Source of the DNA: Fen731 sp964481885
GTDB taxonomy: Bacteria > Actinomycetota > Humimicrobiia > Humimicrobiales > Humimicrobiaceae
Direction of reading: 5' to 3'
NCBI GenBank assembly: GCA_964481885.1
Contig: CAYZUS010000030.1
Coordinates: 1 to 27,038 of the forward strand
DNA length: 27,038 nucleotides
Shown: piece after piece, positions 1 to 8,039 of the stretch
Numbering within the stretch: position 1 is the first letter of the stretch
How the letters are laid out: every line of letters starts with the position of its first letter
Program-made: the position numbers and the translations under genes
Notes under the pieces: generated by a model
The model's input: only the letters and a program-made list of their open reading frames with translations
Told to the model about the DNA's origin: nothing
Databases searched by the model: none

Positions 1-537
1 GCCTATGATGAGCCGATATTAAAAAATATCGCAGCCAAAAACCAGGGTTTAATTGTTTTGCCGGATATGATTACTATTGATAATTATGGGTTTGCTGTTT
101 CTCCTGACGCAAATGAATTAAAAAACAGTATTGATGCAGTTATCACAGATTTAAAGAATAATGGTACTTATGAGGAAATGTTAAAGCGCTGGCTGCCAAA
201 AGAAGGAAACCCTGCGGTAATGCCGGAAATTGCACTGAGCGGAAACAAGGGAACTCTCAGGTTCGGGACGGCGGCCAAAACTGAGCCATTTTCATTTGTA
301 GACGGAAACCAGAAAATAGTTGGGTTGGACATTGAACTGGCAACGTATGTTGCACAGAAACTGGACATGCAGCTTGAGGTTATCAATATGGATTTTGGTG
401 AAATGATACCGGCTCTGATTGCAGACAAGGTTGATATGATTGGAGCCTGCATTACAATTTCAGAGGAACGAGCCAAAGTGGTCCTGTTTTCTGAACCTTA
501 CTATACTGGTGGCATAGCTGCATTGGTCAGAGAGTAA
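1..537 (+). CDS. Amino-acid-type extracellular solute-binding protein (family 3), 5' end missing
   Basis: The reading frame is open from base 1, so the start lies outside the window. The first ~65 residues look like the end of one SBP_bac_3 domain (closing helix with GTYEEMLKRW). After a short linker a second domain starts (GTLRFGTAAKTEPFSFVDG, then VGLDIELATYVA, SEERAKVVLFSEPYYTGG). Family 3 proteins bind polar amino acids outside the membrane for an ABC importer. The stop comes just after the SEPYYTGG segment, so only the first half (lobe 1) of the second domain is present. No permease or ATPase follows; the next gene is an aldo/keto reductase. Either this is a one-and-a-half-domain protein or the second domain is truncated. 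Family is sure; ligand is unknown. Confidence 0.85.
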   Translation, partial: AYDEPILKNIAAKNQGLIVLPDMITIDNYGFAVSPDANELKNSIDAVITDLKNNGTYEEMLKRWLPKEGNPAVMPEIALSGNKGTLRFGTAAKTEPFSFVDGNQKIVGLDIELATYVAQKLDMQLEVINMDFGEMIPALIADKVDMIGACITISEERAKVVLFSEPYYTGGIAALVRE

Positions 538-630
538 AAGAATATTTGGCGTATAATATTTATATATAGTTTTATATATAATAAATACCTTATTTACCTG
601 GAAATTTATTGCTTTTTATTTTAGAGAATA

Positions 631-636
631 TATTAT
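631..636 (+). promoter_or_regulatory. -10 box TATTAT, leaderless-type promoter of the aldo/keto reductase
   Basis: TATTAT ends 7 bases before the ATG at 644, so the predicted transcript would start at or next to the start codon. A weak -35 (TTGCTT, 609-614) lies 16 bases upstream. No Shine-Dalgarno sequence is visible before this gene, which fits a leaderless mRNA. Confidence 0.4.
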
Positions 637-643
637 CTTTGCA

Positions 644-1531
644 ATGCTAATTAAAACTAAAAAGTTAAAAAACGGTTTTGAGCTCCCGCTCTTCGGTTTC
701 GGCACATGGGCCATGGGCGGCCGTGACACCAGGGACGAAAATAATGACGACAAAGCTGATATCTGTGCCATTAAAACTGCGCTTGACATGGGAATTATAC
801 ATATAGATACTGCCGAATGGTATTCAGAGGGTCGGGCAGAGGAGCTTGTGGGTGAAGCAATCAGAGGTTTTGACAGGGCCGGCCTCATCATAACAACTAA
901 GGTAACACCCATGCATCTTCATTATAATGATATTATCAATGCTGCAGAGCAAAGTTTGAAAAGACTGAAAATTGATTATATAGATGTCTATCTTATACAC
1001 ACGCCAAATCCTTATATTGATATCAAGGAATCCATGGAAGCCATGGATCTCCTTAAGGAAAAGGGATTAGTAAGGCATATCGGACTAAGCAATTTTAATG
1101 TTCCTGAGTTTGCGGCGGCACAGAGCTGCAGTAAAAATATAGTAACCTGCAACCATCTTCATTACAACCTTAAGCACAGAGGGCCCTTAACAGACGGCTC
1201 CATAAAATACGCCCAGGATAATGACGTTATGGTAGTTGCGTGGCGTCCTACTCAAAAGGGGCTTTTTTCAAAAGAACCAATCGAAATAGTAAGCAAACTT
1301 TGCAGCAAATATGAAAAAACTGCAAACCAGATTGCAATCAACTGGCTTGTCTCTCAAAAAAATGTTGTCACAATATCAAAAACAAGGAAAGCTGAGCATT
1401 TAAAAGAGAATCTTGGGGCACTGGATTGGACCATGGAGAAATCTGATATCGAAATGCTGATGAACTGTTTTCCTGATACAGTTGATACTGTTGAAAATAT
1501 TTCTCTGGCAAAGCTTATTGTACCGGAATAG
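644..1531 (+). CDS. Aldo/keto reductase
   Basis: A 295-residue protein of normal family length (TIM barrel, cytoplasmic, NAD(P)H-dependent reduction of aldehydes or ketones). The N-terminus has LPLFGFGTWAMGG. The catalytic tetrad is visible: Asp55 and Tyr60 (HIDTAEWYSEG), Lys86 (TTKV) and His119 (LIHTPNP). GLSNF (147-151) is typical. Near the C-terminus, ISKTRKAEHLKEN (244-256) is the loop that usually holds the cofactor phosphate. The gene stands alone: about 106 bases separate it from the preceding binding-protein gene, and 554 from amt. No ribosome-binding site precedes the ATG; a -10 box sits 7 bases upstream. Substrate cannot be told; a role with the minus-strand catabolic genes is only possible. 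Confidence 0.93.
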   Translation: MLIKTKKLKNGFELPLFGFGTWAMGGRDTRDENNDDKADICAIKTALDMGIIHIDTAEWYSEGRAEELVGEAIRGFDRAGLIITTKVTPMHLHYNDIINAAEQSLKRLKIDYIDVYLIHTPNPYIDIKESMEAMDLLKEKGLVRHIGLSNFNVPEFAAAQSCSKNIVTCNHLHYNLKHRGPLTDGSIKYAQDNDVMVVAWRPTQKGLFSKEPIEIVSKLCSKYEKTANQIAINWLVSQKNVVTISKTRKAEHLKENLGALDWTMEKSDIEMLMNCFPDTVDTVENISLAKLIVPE

Positions 1532-1796
1532 TCTCAGCAAAATTCGATCCCGGAGTGTATCGGACCCCCACAAAACCACTGCAAGCCTGTTTACAGTTCA
1601 ATGGATACACTGATTCACGCTGCTGAATCTTTTGTTTCGCCCAATTCAAAACATCCTTTTTACACTTTTAATATCCTGCCCTGGTGTCTTTTGACAAAGG
1701 TTTGCCTCCTGCCATCTTTTGCCAAAGGCTTTCCTTTTTTAAATAACAATATGTTTTTAGTGCTTGATATTTCTGCTTTCTTCTGACGGCTTATTG
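1532..1796. other. Intergenic, nothing recognised
   Basis: No convincing gene, RNA or terminator was seen in this stretch after the aldo/keto reductase. A 61-codon frame at 1601-1786 has no ribosome-binding site and no recognisable protein features. Regulatory sequence for amt begins just to the right. Confidence 0.5.
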
Positions 1797-1850
1797 TTAA
1801 CCTAAATGTAACACTCTCGTAACACTGATTTAATAATCCTGTTTTATAAT
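1797..1850 (+). promoter_or_regulatory. Phased direct repeats (GlnR/OmpR-type box) and -10 box of amt
   Basis: Four five-base half-sites lie exactly 11 bases apart: TTAAC (1797), GTAAC (1808), GTAAC (1819) and TTAAT (1830). Ten bases after the last one is a perfect -10 box, TATAAT (1845-1850). The place where a -35 box should be (1822-1827) has no match to TTGACA and is covered by the repeats. This is the layout of an activator-dependent promoter. In Actinobacteria the response-regulator-like GlnR binds GTnAC-n6-GnAAC repeats before amt and glnA genes, so nitrogen control is the natural guess. The repeats are seen; the regulator is inferred. Confidence 0.6.
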
Positions 1851-1857
1851 CTTTCCA

Positions 1858-1909
1858 TTACTGGCTTTTTAAGTCTGTTTTGCCAGTATTTTGGAGTTAC
1901 TGGCAGTAA
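1858..1909 (+). promoter_or_regulatory. Leader of amt with alternative hairpins
   Basis: Right after the predicted transcription start there are three related segments: TACTGGC (1859-1865), GCCAGTA (1882-1888) and TACTGGC (1898-1904). The middle one can pair with either neighbour, so two hairpins exclude each other. The third copy is also part of a short palindrome (TTACT..AGTAA, 1897-1909). The full leader up to the amt start is about 230 bases. It could be a switch in the RNA, or the repeats could be protein-binding sites. Confidence 0.35.
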
Positions 1910-2085
1910 TACCGACCTTTTAAGATTTATTTTGGATTTATCAGTGCATCTGAGACTGGCAGGGCCTTAAGCGAATCTTTACAGGAATGTATAAATTATT
2001 GTAAAGCAGATAAAGCGAAGTGATTCCAATTTAAGAAATTAAAAAGTTTTAAAATATGTGATTCTGGATTTTAAAGGAGAAAATT

Positions 2086-3734
2086 ATGGAAAGCAGTATT
2101 TCTAAAAGAAACCGGACAATTTTTCTGGCAATACTTTTTATAGCATTGCTGACACTTATGATAGTCCCCAGGCTTGTGTTTGCAGACAGTGCAGTAGTTG
2201 GAGACCCATCAGGAATTGCGACTGGCAAGACATCAGATATTTCTTCTGATTCTCCCGGGAGCCCTACACCGGCAGAGATATCAGACCAGTTAGGGAAAAC
2301 CAAGACAGGCAGTAACTTTGTATGGGTGCTGATTTGCGGATTTCTTATATTCTTTTTTCAGGCCGGATTTGCCATGGTTGAAACGGGCTTTACCAGGGCA
2401 AAGAATGCATTGCATACGATGACAATGAATTTTATCGTTTTTGTAATCGGAGCAATCGGTTTTTACTTTGTCGGTTTTGCATTAATGTTTGGCGGTATCG
2501 GAGGACTGTCAACTCTTGGTGGAAACCCGGTGTTAAACAAAGAACTTCTGATAAACGGCTGGGGGATAATCGGATACAAGGGATTTCTTTTAAGCGGAGT
2601 TTCATATGATGTTGCAGTATTTACACTGTTTTTCTTTCAGATGGTTTTTATGGACACCACTTGCACCATACCCACAGGCTCAATGGCTGAGCGTGTCAAA
2701 TTAAAAGCAGTGATTGCTTCGTCATTTTTTATTTCAATGGTTTACTATCCTATTTATGGAAACTGGGTTTGGGGCGGCGGCTGGCTTTCTCAATTGGGTT
2801 CAAAGCTTGGGCTTGGACACGGAGTACTTGACTTTGCAGGTTCGGGAGTTGTACATGCAATGGGAGGAATGATTGCTTTAACCGGTGCAATAGTACTTGG
2901 TCCCAGGATAGGAAAATTTAGAAAAGATGGCAAACCTGTGGCAATCCCGGGACATCATATACCCATGGCAATAATAGGAACAATAATACTTTTCTTTGGT
3001 TGGTTTGCATTTAATGCAGGCAGCACACTTTCCGGCAATGACTTAAGGATTGGAGTAATTGTAACAAACACCATGCTTGCCGGGGCTTTCGGTTCATTGT
3101 CAGCAATGATATATACCTGGTTAAAATATAAAAAACCCGACCCTACAATGATTGCTAACGGGGGTCTTGCCGGTCTTGTTGCAGTTACAGCAGGTTGCGC
3201 ATTTTTTAACAGCATTACAGCAATGATAATAGGCCTGATTTCAGGAGTGCTTGTGTGCATATCAGTATGGGTTGTGGAAAACAAGTTTAAAATCGACGAT
3301 CCTGTGGGAGCAGTCTCTGTCCATGGTGTTAACGGCCTGTGGGGGATAATTGCACTGGGCCTGTTTGCTGATGGAACTTATGGTGACGGGCTAAACGGAG
3401 TTTCCGGAAATGTAAGGGGCCTGTTCTATGGCGGCACGGGACAATTTTTTGCTCAGCTCATAAATGTTGCAGTCATAATTGTATATGGGGTCATTTTATC
3501 CTGGGTCTTCTGGAAAGTGCTGGATAAAATCATGAAAATACGTGTTAAAGCTGAGGATGAAATCGAAGGGCTCGATGTTCCTGAGATGGGCCTGCTCGCC
3601 TATCCGGAATTTGTACTGTCTCCTCCTGAAGGAACAGGGACAAATGGCATTGGAGCAGCACCTTACAGTATATCCTACTCTTTCAACGCCGGTGAAGCTG
3701 ACGATGGCGACTCTGCTGATGCTGGCTCTGCTGA
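2086..3734 (+). CDS. amt: Ammonium transporter (Amt/MEP/Rh family), 3' end lost in scaffold gap
   Basis: An inner-membrane ammonium channel. A signal peptide (about 1-33, ending VFADS) and a Ser/Pro-rich segment are followed by the 11-helix Amt domain from about residue 78. Family marks: FFQAGFAMVETGF, MDTTCTIPTGSMAER, and the two pore histidines His257 (SGVVHAMGG, with Asp249 before it) and His413 (AVSVHGVNG). The cytoplasmic tail after the last helix (from about residue 480) is unusually long: it has EIEGLDVPEMG, as in Amt tails that interact with PII proteins, then over 60 further Gly/Ser/Asp-rich residues before the N gap. The true end, and any PII gene or fused domain after it, is not visible. 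The start follows a strong ribosome-binding site (AAAGGAGA). The promoter upstream suggests nitrogen control. Confidence 0.95.
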
Positions 3735-3834
3735 NNNNNNNNNNNNNNNNNNNNNNNNNNNNNNNNNNNNNNNNNNNNNNNNNNNNNNNNNNNNNNNNNN
3801 NNNNNNNNNNNNNNNNNNNNNNNNNNNNNNNNNN
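3735..3834. other. Scaffold gap (exactly 100 N)
   Basis: One hundred N is a conventional placeholder for a gap of unknown length. Anything between the amt tail and the repeat at 3835 is missing, so frames drawn across it mean nothing. Confidence 0.98.
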
Positions 3835-3880
3835 CCATTTTGCATCCCTGGTTTTACCATTTTGCATCCCCGGTTTGACA
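3835..3880 (-). repeat. Two tandem 22-bp units next to the gap, possible IS21-like element end
   Basis: Two head-to-tail 22-base units (3835-3856 and 3857-3878) agree at 20 positions; the shared core is CCATTTTGCATCCC. Read on the minus strand the block starts with TGTCAAACC and contains two copies of GGGATGCAAAATGG. Elements of the IS21 family begin with TG and carry several internal repeats of about this size at each end. An IS present in many copies would also explain why assembly broke here. No transposase is visible; the identification is an inference. Confidence 0.45.
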
Positions 3881-4040
3881 TAACGATCATCGAATAATAG
3901 TACATTTTGAAAGAGCACTCACTTTCAATCCAATATACAAGAGAAATAAAGTTGATTGAAGCAATAGCAAGTTTTATGCAAATGTAATAATATTTTCCTG
4001 ATAAAAAATTTATAAAGATTGAAAAAGGGCCAATACTTAA

Positions 4041-4907
4041 ATGACAGAATATGAAATAACCGATAATTTAAGAATAATAGTTTTTACATCAAAATTTGAC
4101 AATTCCAAGCGTGAATTATTGCTTTCCCTGCCATGTGAGTATTCTGCCTCAAAAGAATACCCTCTGATTATAAGCCCTCATTTTTTCGGGGCCACTTTCT
4201 TTGAAAACTACTATCTTGGCGCTGCAGCAATGAAGGAGAAATTCAATGGTTGGAGAGGAATTTCAGACAGCTTCGGCATACTTATTGCAATGCCTTTGGG
4301 CCACGGAAGGATACATGACAGGGCATCCATGGGTTATGAAGCTCAAATTGATGATATGGCGCATATCCCTGAAGTGCTTGGGGCCGCAGGGTTTAAGATA
4401 GGTAAAAAATATGCCGGAGGTATCAGCATGGGGGCAATCGAAACGCTTACCTGCGTTGGCAGGTACCCTGAACTATTTTCGGCGGCATTCTCCTTTAATG
4501 CCATAACAGATCTTGAGGCCTGGTATTACGACGTAATTGCAGGAGAAACAGATAAAATCATTATTAAATCCGGTCTTTTGGACCTTTTTTTGGAAGAAGT
4601 GGGAGGCGCTCCCCAGGAAAAAAAGATTGAATTCTTAAAAAGAAGCCCTGCAAATTATATTGAAAATTTATCAAAAGTGCCTTTGATGATCTATTGGAGC
4701 GCCATGGACAGCATCGTGGTAAATGCCGAGACAAAACAGTCAAAAAAACTGGCTGACCAAATCAGAGATACATATCCTGGGTCTCAAATCTATGATACAG
4801 ACACTGCAATTGGACGAAACGTCAAGGTTTTTGACAGAGATGAAAAAATAAAGATACATGAATATTGTGATTTCAGGCAGGCAACAGAATGGCTCCTGCA
4901 ATATTAA
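4041..4907 (+). CDS. Alpha/beta hydrolase (prolyl oligopeptidase/esterase type)
   Basis: A 288-residue cytoplasmic protein without signal peptide. The nucleophile elbow GGISMG places the catalytic serine at 129. A likely acid is Asp223 (SAMDSIV) and a likely base His273 (KIHEYCD), giving the usual Ser-Asp-His order and spacing. The oxyanion region may be HFFG (47-50). It resembles putative esterases of the S9/PHB-depolymerase type rather than a lipase with a large lid. It ends 85 bases before the convergent minus-strand gene block and has its own terminator. The substrate is unknown; an ester or carbamate cleavage linked to the neighbouring catabolic block is possible but not shown. Confidence 0.8.
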   Translation: MTEYEITDNLRIIVFTSKFDNSKRELLLSLPCEYSASKEYPLIISPHFFGATFFENYYLGAAAMKEKFNGWRGISDSFGILIAMPLGHGRIHDRASMGYEAQIDDMAHIPEVLGAAGFKIGKKYAGGISMGAIETLTCVGRYPELFSAAFSFNAITDLEAWYYDVIAGETDKIIIKSGLLDLFLEEVGGAPQEKKIEFLKRSPANYIENLSKVPLMIYWSAMDSIVVNAETKQSKKLADQIRDTYPGSQIYDTDTAIGRNVKVFDRDEKIKIHEYCDFRQATEWLLQY

Positions 4908-4922
4908 GACTTGGCTGAATTC

Positions 4923-4947
4923 AAGCACTGATTACAGATGCTTTTTT
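4923..4947 (+). terminator. Intrinsic terminator of the alpha/beta hydrolase gene
   Basis: AAGCACTG (4923-4930) and CAGATGCTT (4935-4943) pair as eight base pairs with one bulged A and a four-base loop, followed by a T run to 4947. It starts 16 bases after the stop codon. In the other direction no T run follows, so it serves the plus strand only. Confidence 0.7.
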
Positions 4948-4992
4948 ACTCCACCCTTCAAAGCAGTGATATTTAAAATAATAATGTATATT

Positions 4993-6108
4993 TTACAGGG
5001 AATAATTTTTTACTGTTTCATACATCACAACTGCATTTTTAAAATTGGTTTCAGGATGAATCTCTGAAGTCGAGCCAATAAGGATTTTCCTCTTGCCGGC
5101 ATCTTCTATTGCTTTAATGACGGCTTTGCTTACCTGCTCCTGAGTGCCATAAGGAAGAAGCTGTGTACAATCTATCGGCTGACATATGACTGTCTCCGGA
5201 TAGGCCTGCCTGAAAGCTGCTACATCCATTGCGCAATATGGCTCAAAAGGATCTATGGCGTCTGCACCTGCTTCGATGAAATCCTGCAGTATGGGCAGCT
5301 TGTAGCCATCCAGGAAATAGATTATATATTTGCCATGTTTTTTAAAAGCTTCTACCACTTTTTTTTCTTTGGGTATTATTACATCCTTAAAAAAGTTATA
5401 AGGAAACAGAAGCCTGTCATTTAACCCTGTTGAACCGGCTGAACAGACAAAAGGCATTTCCTTCATGTCTGCATAAGCCTCAATAAACTTTATCTCATAA
5501 TCATAGCACGTATCAATAAACTTCATGGCAGTCTGGGGATAATCATGGTAAAGGTATGTCCACCAGTCTATTCCATACCTGTAGAGCGCCACTGATACAC
5601 CCTGGCACATTTCGGGTCCCAGCATTACGGTGTCGCCAAGTTTTTCACTCAGCCTTTTATACTCCTGGCGGACTTCTTCAAAATATTTGAATTTTTCATA
5701 AAAAAGGTTAACGTGGTTATTGATCCGGGAACAAATTCTGCCTTCTGCAGTGCACTTTTCTATATTTTCGATATCACTTTCAACCAGTCTTACTACATCT
5801 TCCACATTATTTATCGGCGGTTTTTCCAGTATATGACCTGTCCACCATTCGTATTTATAGGTAAACCCGTCATCCTCTTTTACTATTTTTACACCCTCAT
5901 AGTCTGGAACAGTAAAATGCCTCACTAAGTCAAGGTATTTTCCGGCAGTTGCGCACATCAGGTCTTCAGCATTTTCTGGTGTAATTTTTGTCCCCGTTGC
6001 AAACTCGATAAGATTACGATTATGTATTATGTCATAAATGGCAACCCTGTCTGTTTCCTTTCCTTCGAAGGTCCTGAGCAATCTTTCCATTGATGTATAC
6101 TTTTCCAT
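4993..6108 (-). CDS. Uroporphyrinogen decarboxylase-family protein (methyltransferase-like), no Zn motif
   Basis: A 371-residue TIM-barrel protein of the UroD/MtaA superfamily. The N-terminal MERLLRTFEGKETDRVAI and the late GADAIDPFEP (281-290) are characteristic. Members outside heme synthesis usually move methyl groups to or from corrinoid proteins or coenzymes. Where MtaA-type enzymes have H-x-C for zinc, this one reads YFLDG (264-268), so it should not bind zinc in the same way. A GTG at 6120 is in frame, but it lies against GGAGGG (6118-6113), which is an ideal ribosome-binding site for the ATG at 6108, so the ATG is preferred. It follows the amidohydrolase by 21 bases, surely in one operon. 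It is not likely to be true HemE; substrate unknown. Confidence 0.82.
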   Translation of the reverse strand: MEKYTSMERLLRTFEGKETDRVAIYDIIHNRNLIEFATGTKITPENAEDLMCATAGKYLDLVRHFTVPDYEGVKIVKEDDGFTYKYEWWTGHILEKPPINNVEDVVRLVESDIENIEKCTAEGRICSRINNHVNLFYEKFKYFEEVRQEYKRLSEKLGDTVMLGPEMCQGVSVALYRYGIDWWTYLYHDYPQTAMKFIDTCYDYEIKFIEAYADMKEMPFVCSAGSTGLNDRLLFPYNFFKDVIIPKEKKVVEAFKKHGKYIIYFLDGYKLPILQDFIEAGADAIDPFEPYCAMDVAAFRQAYPETVICQPIDCTQLLPYGTQEQVSKAVIKAIEDAGKRKILIGSTSEIHPETNFKNAVVMYETVKNYSL

Positions 6109-6129
6109 TAAACCCTCCACTGGTTGACA

Positions 6130-6933
6130 TTAAATATTAAAAAGTGCCGCAGCATTATTATAAAAAATGTTCTCCTTGTCCTCTGCAGATATTTTCGAAT
6201 CCAGCACATACAATACTGTAAGCAGCGGATCTGTCCATGGAGAATCAGTTCCAAACAATATCTTTGAGGATCCCAACTCTTCCACGAAAAGCTCCAGCAT
6301 CCCTCTGTACAAAATATCTCCGGATATATCAACAAAAATATTTTTTCCCTTATTTTTCTTAATCATATTTATGACTTTAAAGTAATAGTAATCTTTTGCG
6401 CCGGCGTGGCCCAGGATTATTTTCAACTCCGGATGCCTGCTTAAAACTTCTTCAAAAAGAAGGGCATCAGCATATTTCTGAAACTTGCTTGCCACATTTG
6501 GATTCCACGTGTGAGACAGTACCGGAATGTTTTTTTCAGCAGCAGTCTTCCAAAGTTTTTCATATCTTTTGTCTGTTATGAATACCTGGTGATCTTCAGG
6601 ATGTATTTTTATGCCTACAACTTTATTTCTGCCAAAGTATGCGTCAATCAGGTTTAGAGATTTTTCAATATAATGGGGGTTATAAACAAGATATGCATAA
6701 GCAAAACCCGGGTTCTTGTTTAAAAAATCAAGAGTATTCTTGATTCCGAGGTCCAAATCTGTAAAAAAACTGTTATGGATAAAAATAATTTTTTCAAAAC
6801 CAAGGCTTTTGACCACCTTGCTCTGGTTTTCCTCGAAGGGTGAGTTTACAAAAGAGCTGGTGTACCTGCCGATATGTATATGCGCGTCTATTATCTTAAA
6901 ATCACTTAAATTTAAATTTTTAAAATCATTCAT
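6130..6933 (-). CDS. Amidohydrolase family protein (COG2159, metal-dependent)
   Basis: A 267-residue TIM-barrel hydrolase or decarboxylase of the Amidohydro_2 group. Metal ligands are all in place: DAHIH (His18, His20), His111 (GIKIHPEDH), His141 (LSHTWN), His176 (LGHAG) and Asp230 (FGTDSPW). The end (ENIFYNNAAALFNI) is the usual family ending, in which the last gene-product helix follows the barrel. It is the middle gene of an apparent three-gene operon, between a metal-less paralogue upstream and a UroD-like protein 21 bases downstream. Relatives act on acyclic or aromatic carboxylates (decarboxylases such as ACMSD) or lactones. A short AGGG lies just before the ATG. Which reaction this one performs cannot be read from sequence. 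Confidence 0.85.
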   Translation of the reverse strand: MNDFKNLNLSDFKIIDAHIHIGRYTSSFVNSPFEENQSKVVKSLGFEKIIFIHNSFFTDLDLGIKNTLDFLNKNPGFAYAYLVYNPHYIEKSLNLIDAYFGRNKVVGIKIHPEDHQVFITDKRYEKLWKTAAEKNIPVLSHTWNPNVASKFQKYADALLFEEVLSRHPELKIILGHAGAKDYYYFKVINMIKKNKGKNIFVDISGDILYRGMLELFVEELGSSKILFGTDSPWTDPLLTVLYVLDSKISAEDKENIFYNNAAALFNI

Positions 6934-7125
6934 GATCCCTATAAGATCCTTCCAGCTTTTTATGCTTTTTATTGCAGATGCCCTTAAAAAAAGTACACAG
7001 CTATAACCCGATATGTACAGATTTGAAAAGTTTTTATTACTTTATTGCTCCTTGTTTACCCCGGAAAATTATTTGCTGCTCCCTATTTTTTATTTCCTGC
7101 ACTTATTTGTTCCATGTACAAGTTT

Positions 7126-7938
7126 TTATCTGATATTGATGTTTGCAAACATTCTGTCCAGATTTCCCGAAAGGATATTATTCTTTTCCTTTATGCTTAG
7201 CCTTGAAAGCATAATTCTTTTTGCTGCAAGCAGCTCAGGATACACAGGGTAATTGGAACCAAGTATTATCCGCGAAGAATCTGTTTTTTTCACAATATCT
7301 TCAATCTGATTAAATCCAAGAAGATTGTGGGATTCCAGGAAAACATTTCCTGCTGATTTAAGAAGCTGGTAGAAATATCCGGTAAACATGAGTTCCTTGG
7401 AATTGCCGCCATCCAGAATAAAAGGGATACGGGGATTTTCTCCTGCGATATTAAAAATGATGTCCCAGTCTATAGCTTTATTGCCGGTGATATCCAGCTC
7501 ATCAAGGCTGACCATTACCGGAATAGCATATTTTTTAAGAATTTTGAAAATATCGTTGAATGCCCAGATAGCAATGCTGTATTTGTGTGATTTCGGATAA
7601 AGCCTTAAAATCCTGAAGCCTTCCCGGAACCTTCCTAGCAGGTATTTTTCAAAATCAGCCTCATTACCGACAAAATAATTTGGAAACACAAGACAGCCCC
7701 TGATATAACTTTGGCTTTTAATCAACTCTGCGATACGGTTATCCCCCTCTATCGGGTCATAAAAAACTGAGAGCGTGTTGGTAAGTATTATGGTGCTGCT
7801 ATTAGAGACTGTCCCGAGGTCTTCATGATAAGCAGCAATATTCGCCTCACTGACTGATAAACCGGGTGAGATGCTGTTGGTTCCAAAAAAACAGCTGCAG
7901 TCAGTTATTTTGCCAATTTTTTCCATATCCTTTTCCAT
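7126..7938 (-). CDS. Amidohydrolase-like protein lacking all metal ligands (pseudoenzyme)
   Basis: Layout matches the neighbouring amidohydrolase: strand-1 motif, mid-barrel strands, and the closing NNILSGNLDRMF. But each ligand is replaced: DCSCF (from Asp13) for DxHxH, RLYPKSH (112-118) for the IKIHP strand, VSLDEL (143-148) for SHTW, LDGG (175-178) for GHAG, and SNYP (228-231) for TDSP. The gene is intact and has a good promoter, so it seems kept rather than decaying. The frame extends to an ATG at 7992, but the predicted transcript starts at about 7990; the ATG at 7938 has GGAG six bases before it and puts the barrel start at the usual distance, so it is chosen. It may be a regulatory or structural partner of the active paralogue. 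Confidence 0.72.
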   Translation of the reverse strand: MEKDMEKIGKITDCSCFFGTNSISPGLSVSEANIAAYHEDLGTVSNSSTIILTNTLSVFYDPIEGDNRIAELIKSQSYIRGCLVFPNYFVGNEADFEKYLLGRFREGFRILRLYPKSHKYSIAIWAFNDIFKILKKYAIPVMVSLDELDITGNKAIDWDIIFNIAGENPRIPFILDGGNSKELMFTGYFYQLLKSAGNVFLESHNLLGFNQIEDIVKKTDSSRIILGSNYPVYPELLAAKRIMLSRLSIKEKNNILSGNLDRMFANINIR

Positions 7939-7996
7939 ATCCGGCTCCGGGCATACTGATTTTCCCATGTTTTCTTTTGAACTAAATTGCATTATT

Positions 7997-8039
7997 ATGA
8001 TAATGATAAATTAACTTTATGTCAAACATGCCTGACATA
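7997..8039 (-). promoter_or_regulatory. Promoter of the amidohydrolase-UroD operon with an inverted repeat over the -35 box
   Basis: Read on the minus strand: -35 TTGACA (8025-8020), 17-base spacer, -10 TATCAT (8002-7997). The -35 lies inside an inverted repeat, TATGTCA (8018-8024) and TGACATA (8033-8039) around an eight-base centre, a likely repressor site. It would drive the metal-less amidohydrolase-like gene, the amidohydrolase and the UroD-like gene. Confidence 0.6.

Noticed and set aside
1601..1786. 61-codon plus-strand frame after the aldo/keto reductase
   Set aside because: No ribosome-binding site, no recognisable protein pattern, and AT-rich intergenic composition.
3496..3918. Frames running through the N gap, including an apparent amt C-terminus after it
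   Set aside because: The gap length is unknown, so phase across it is arbitrary; the sequence after it is a non-coding-looking repeat.
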